NCBI GenBank assembly: GCA_026982515.1
Contig: JALSGY010000518.1
Coordinates: forward strand, 1-7,427
Direction: 5' to 3'
DNA length: 7,427 bases
Origin: Paracoccaceae bacterium
GTDB lineage: Bacteria; Pseudomonadota; Alphaproteobacteria; Rhodobacterales; Rhodobacteraceae
The translations under genes were made by a program, and so were the position numbers. Under the pieces are notes generated by a model that saw only the letters and a program-made list of their open reading frames with translations, did no database searches and was not told where the DNA came from. Of this stretch, positions 6,527 through 7,427 are shown piece after piece; positions within the stretch are counted from its first letter, which is position 1, and the number at the start of each line of letters is the position of its first letter.

Positions 6527-7426
6527 TCAGCCCAGCCGTTGCGGCAGATCCGTTCCGCGCAGAAACTCCTCCGCGCTCATCGCCCGCCTGCCCGGGCGCT
6601 GGGCCTCCAGCACCTCCACCGCGCCCTCGCCGCAGGCCACGGTGAAGCCGCCCAGCACCTGCCCCGGCGTACCCGAGCCCTGCGCCAGTCGCGAACGCAG
6701 GAGCTTCACCCGCTCGCCCGCCACCTCGCACCAGGCGCCGGGAAAGGGGGAAAGGCCGCGGATATGCCTGTCCACTTCGGCCGCCGGGCGGGACCAGTCG
6801 ATGCGCGCCTCGGCCTTGTCGATCTTCGCCGCATAGGTGATGCCTTCCTGCGGCTGCGGCCTGGGCTTCAGCTCGTCCAGACGCTCCAGCGCACGCAGGA
6901 TCAGCCCCGCCCCCATTTCCGAGAGCCGCCCGTGCAGATCGCCGGTGGTCTCCTCCGGGCCGATCGGCGTGGCCTCGCACATCAGCACCGGCCCGGTGTC
7001 GAGCCCCTCGTCCATCTGCATGATGCAGACGCCCGTCTCGGCATCACCCGCCATCACCGCCCGGTGAATCGGCGCAGCACCCCGCCAGCGCGGCAGCAGC
7101 GAGGCATGGATGTTCAGACAGCCCCGTGCCGGGGCCTCAAGGATTTCCCTCGGCAGAATCAGCCCGTAGGCCACCACCACTGCCACCTCGGCCGCAAGGG
7201 CGGCGAACCGGGCCTGTTCGGCCGCCGAGCGCAGCGATCCCGGATGGCGCACCTCCAGCCCCAGTGCCTGCGCGTGGGTCTCCACCGGGCAGGGCCGCTT
7301 CTTCTTGCCCCGTCCGGCCGGGCGCGGCGGCTGGCAATAGACGGCAGCCACCTCGTGGCCGGCTTCCACCAGCGCCTCCAGCACCGGCACGGAAAATTCC
7401 GGCGTTCCCATGAACACCAGCCTCAT
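6527..7426 (-). CDS. fmt: Methionyl-tRNA formyltransferase
   Basis: Fmt formylates Met-tRNAfMet using 10-formyltetrahydrofolate, producing the initiator for bacterial translation. The 299-residue protein is close to the usual length (about 315 in E. coli). Landmarks: MRLVFMGTPEFSVPVLEAL at the N-terminus, the PPRPAGRGKKKRP loop (33-45), the catalytic-domain LNIHASLLPRWRGAAPI (104-120) with Asn105 and His107, and MDEGLDTGPVL (138-148) with Asp143, the three canonical catalytic residues. The C-terminal OB-like tRNA-binding domain follows the ITYAAKIDKAEARIDW linker (196-211), with RGLSPFPGAW at 223-232. The gene is complete: the ATG is at 7426-7424, one base from the window edge, so its ribosome binding site and any upstream def gene are not visible. 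It is convergent with rnhA and has a candidate terminator right after its stop. Confidence 0.98.
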   Translation of the reverse strand: MRLVFMGTPEFSVPVLEALVEAGHEVAAVYCQPPRPAGRGKKKRPCPVETHAQALGLEVRHPGSLRSAAEQARFAALAAEVAVVVAYGLILPREILEAPARGCLNIHASLLPRWRGAAPIHRAVMAGDAETGVCIMQMDEGLDTGPVLMCEATPIGPEETTGDLHGRLSEMGAGLILRALERLDELKPRPQPQEGITYAAKIDKAEARIDWSRPAAEVDRHIRGLSPFPGAWCEVAGERVKLLRSRLAQGSGTPGQVLGGFTVACGEGAVEVLEAQRPGRRAMSAEEFLRGTDLPQRLG

Positions 7427-7427
7427 G

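Overview
This window looks like ordinary chromosomal housekeeping DNA from a GC-rich alphaproteobacterium, most likely of the Rhodobacterales (Rhodobacter/Roseobacter type). The grounds are the single bifunctional (p)ppGpp synthetase/hydrolase next to an omega subunit with a long acidic tail, the gene order rpoZ-rsh-DUF2062-pdxJ, and the strong G/C third-position bias. This is inference from family resemblance and gene order; no database search was possible. Nothing here looks mobile: there is no insertion sequence, phage gene, tRNA, rRNA or CRISPR array.

Layout. Positions 1-4206 read leftward on the minus strand. In transcription order they hold folK (folate synthesis), rpoZ (RNA polymerase omega), rsh ((p)ppGpp synthetase/hydrolase), a DUF2062 membrane protein, and the first 118 codons of pdxJ (vitamin B6 synthesis), which runs off the left edge. 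From rpoZ to pdxJ the gaps are only 16-33 bases, so these four genes are probably one operon, with a likely promoter just upstream of rpoZ. Positions 4358-6505 read rightward: an uncharacterised NYN-domain (LabA-like) putative nuclease, then ispH (isoprenoid synthesis) and rnhA (RNase HI), the last two overlapping by 8 bases. At the right edge fmt (Met-tRNA formyltransferase) reads leftward, convergent with rnhA, and its start codon lies one base inside the window.

How the genes fit together. rpoZ and rsh form a functional pair: Rsh makes and destroys (p)ppGpp, and the omega N-terminus forms part of ppGpp site 1 on RNA polymerase in E. coli; that N-terminal motif is intact here. folK feeds the folate pool that supplies the formyl donor for Fmt. 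IspH, PdxJ and RnhA are core metabolism and genome maintenance. The two genes without a known function are the NYN protein and the DUF2062 membrane protein.

The most interesting region is the divergent folK/NYN intergenic stretch (about 4190-4357). It is visibly more AT-rich than its surroundings. It contains a long imperfect stem-loop with a 30-base C/A-rich, nearly G-free loop, ending exactly at the NYN Shine-Dalgarno. It also holds a puzzle: folK has no plausible in-frame start where the protein should begin, and a well-placed ATG sits one base out of frame. I found no convincing new multi-gene system in this window.
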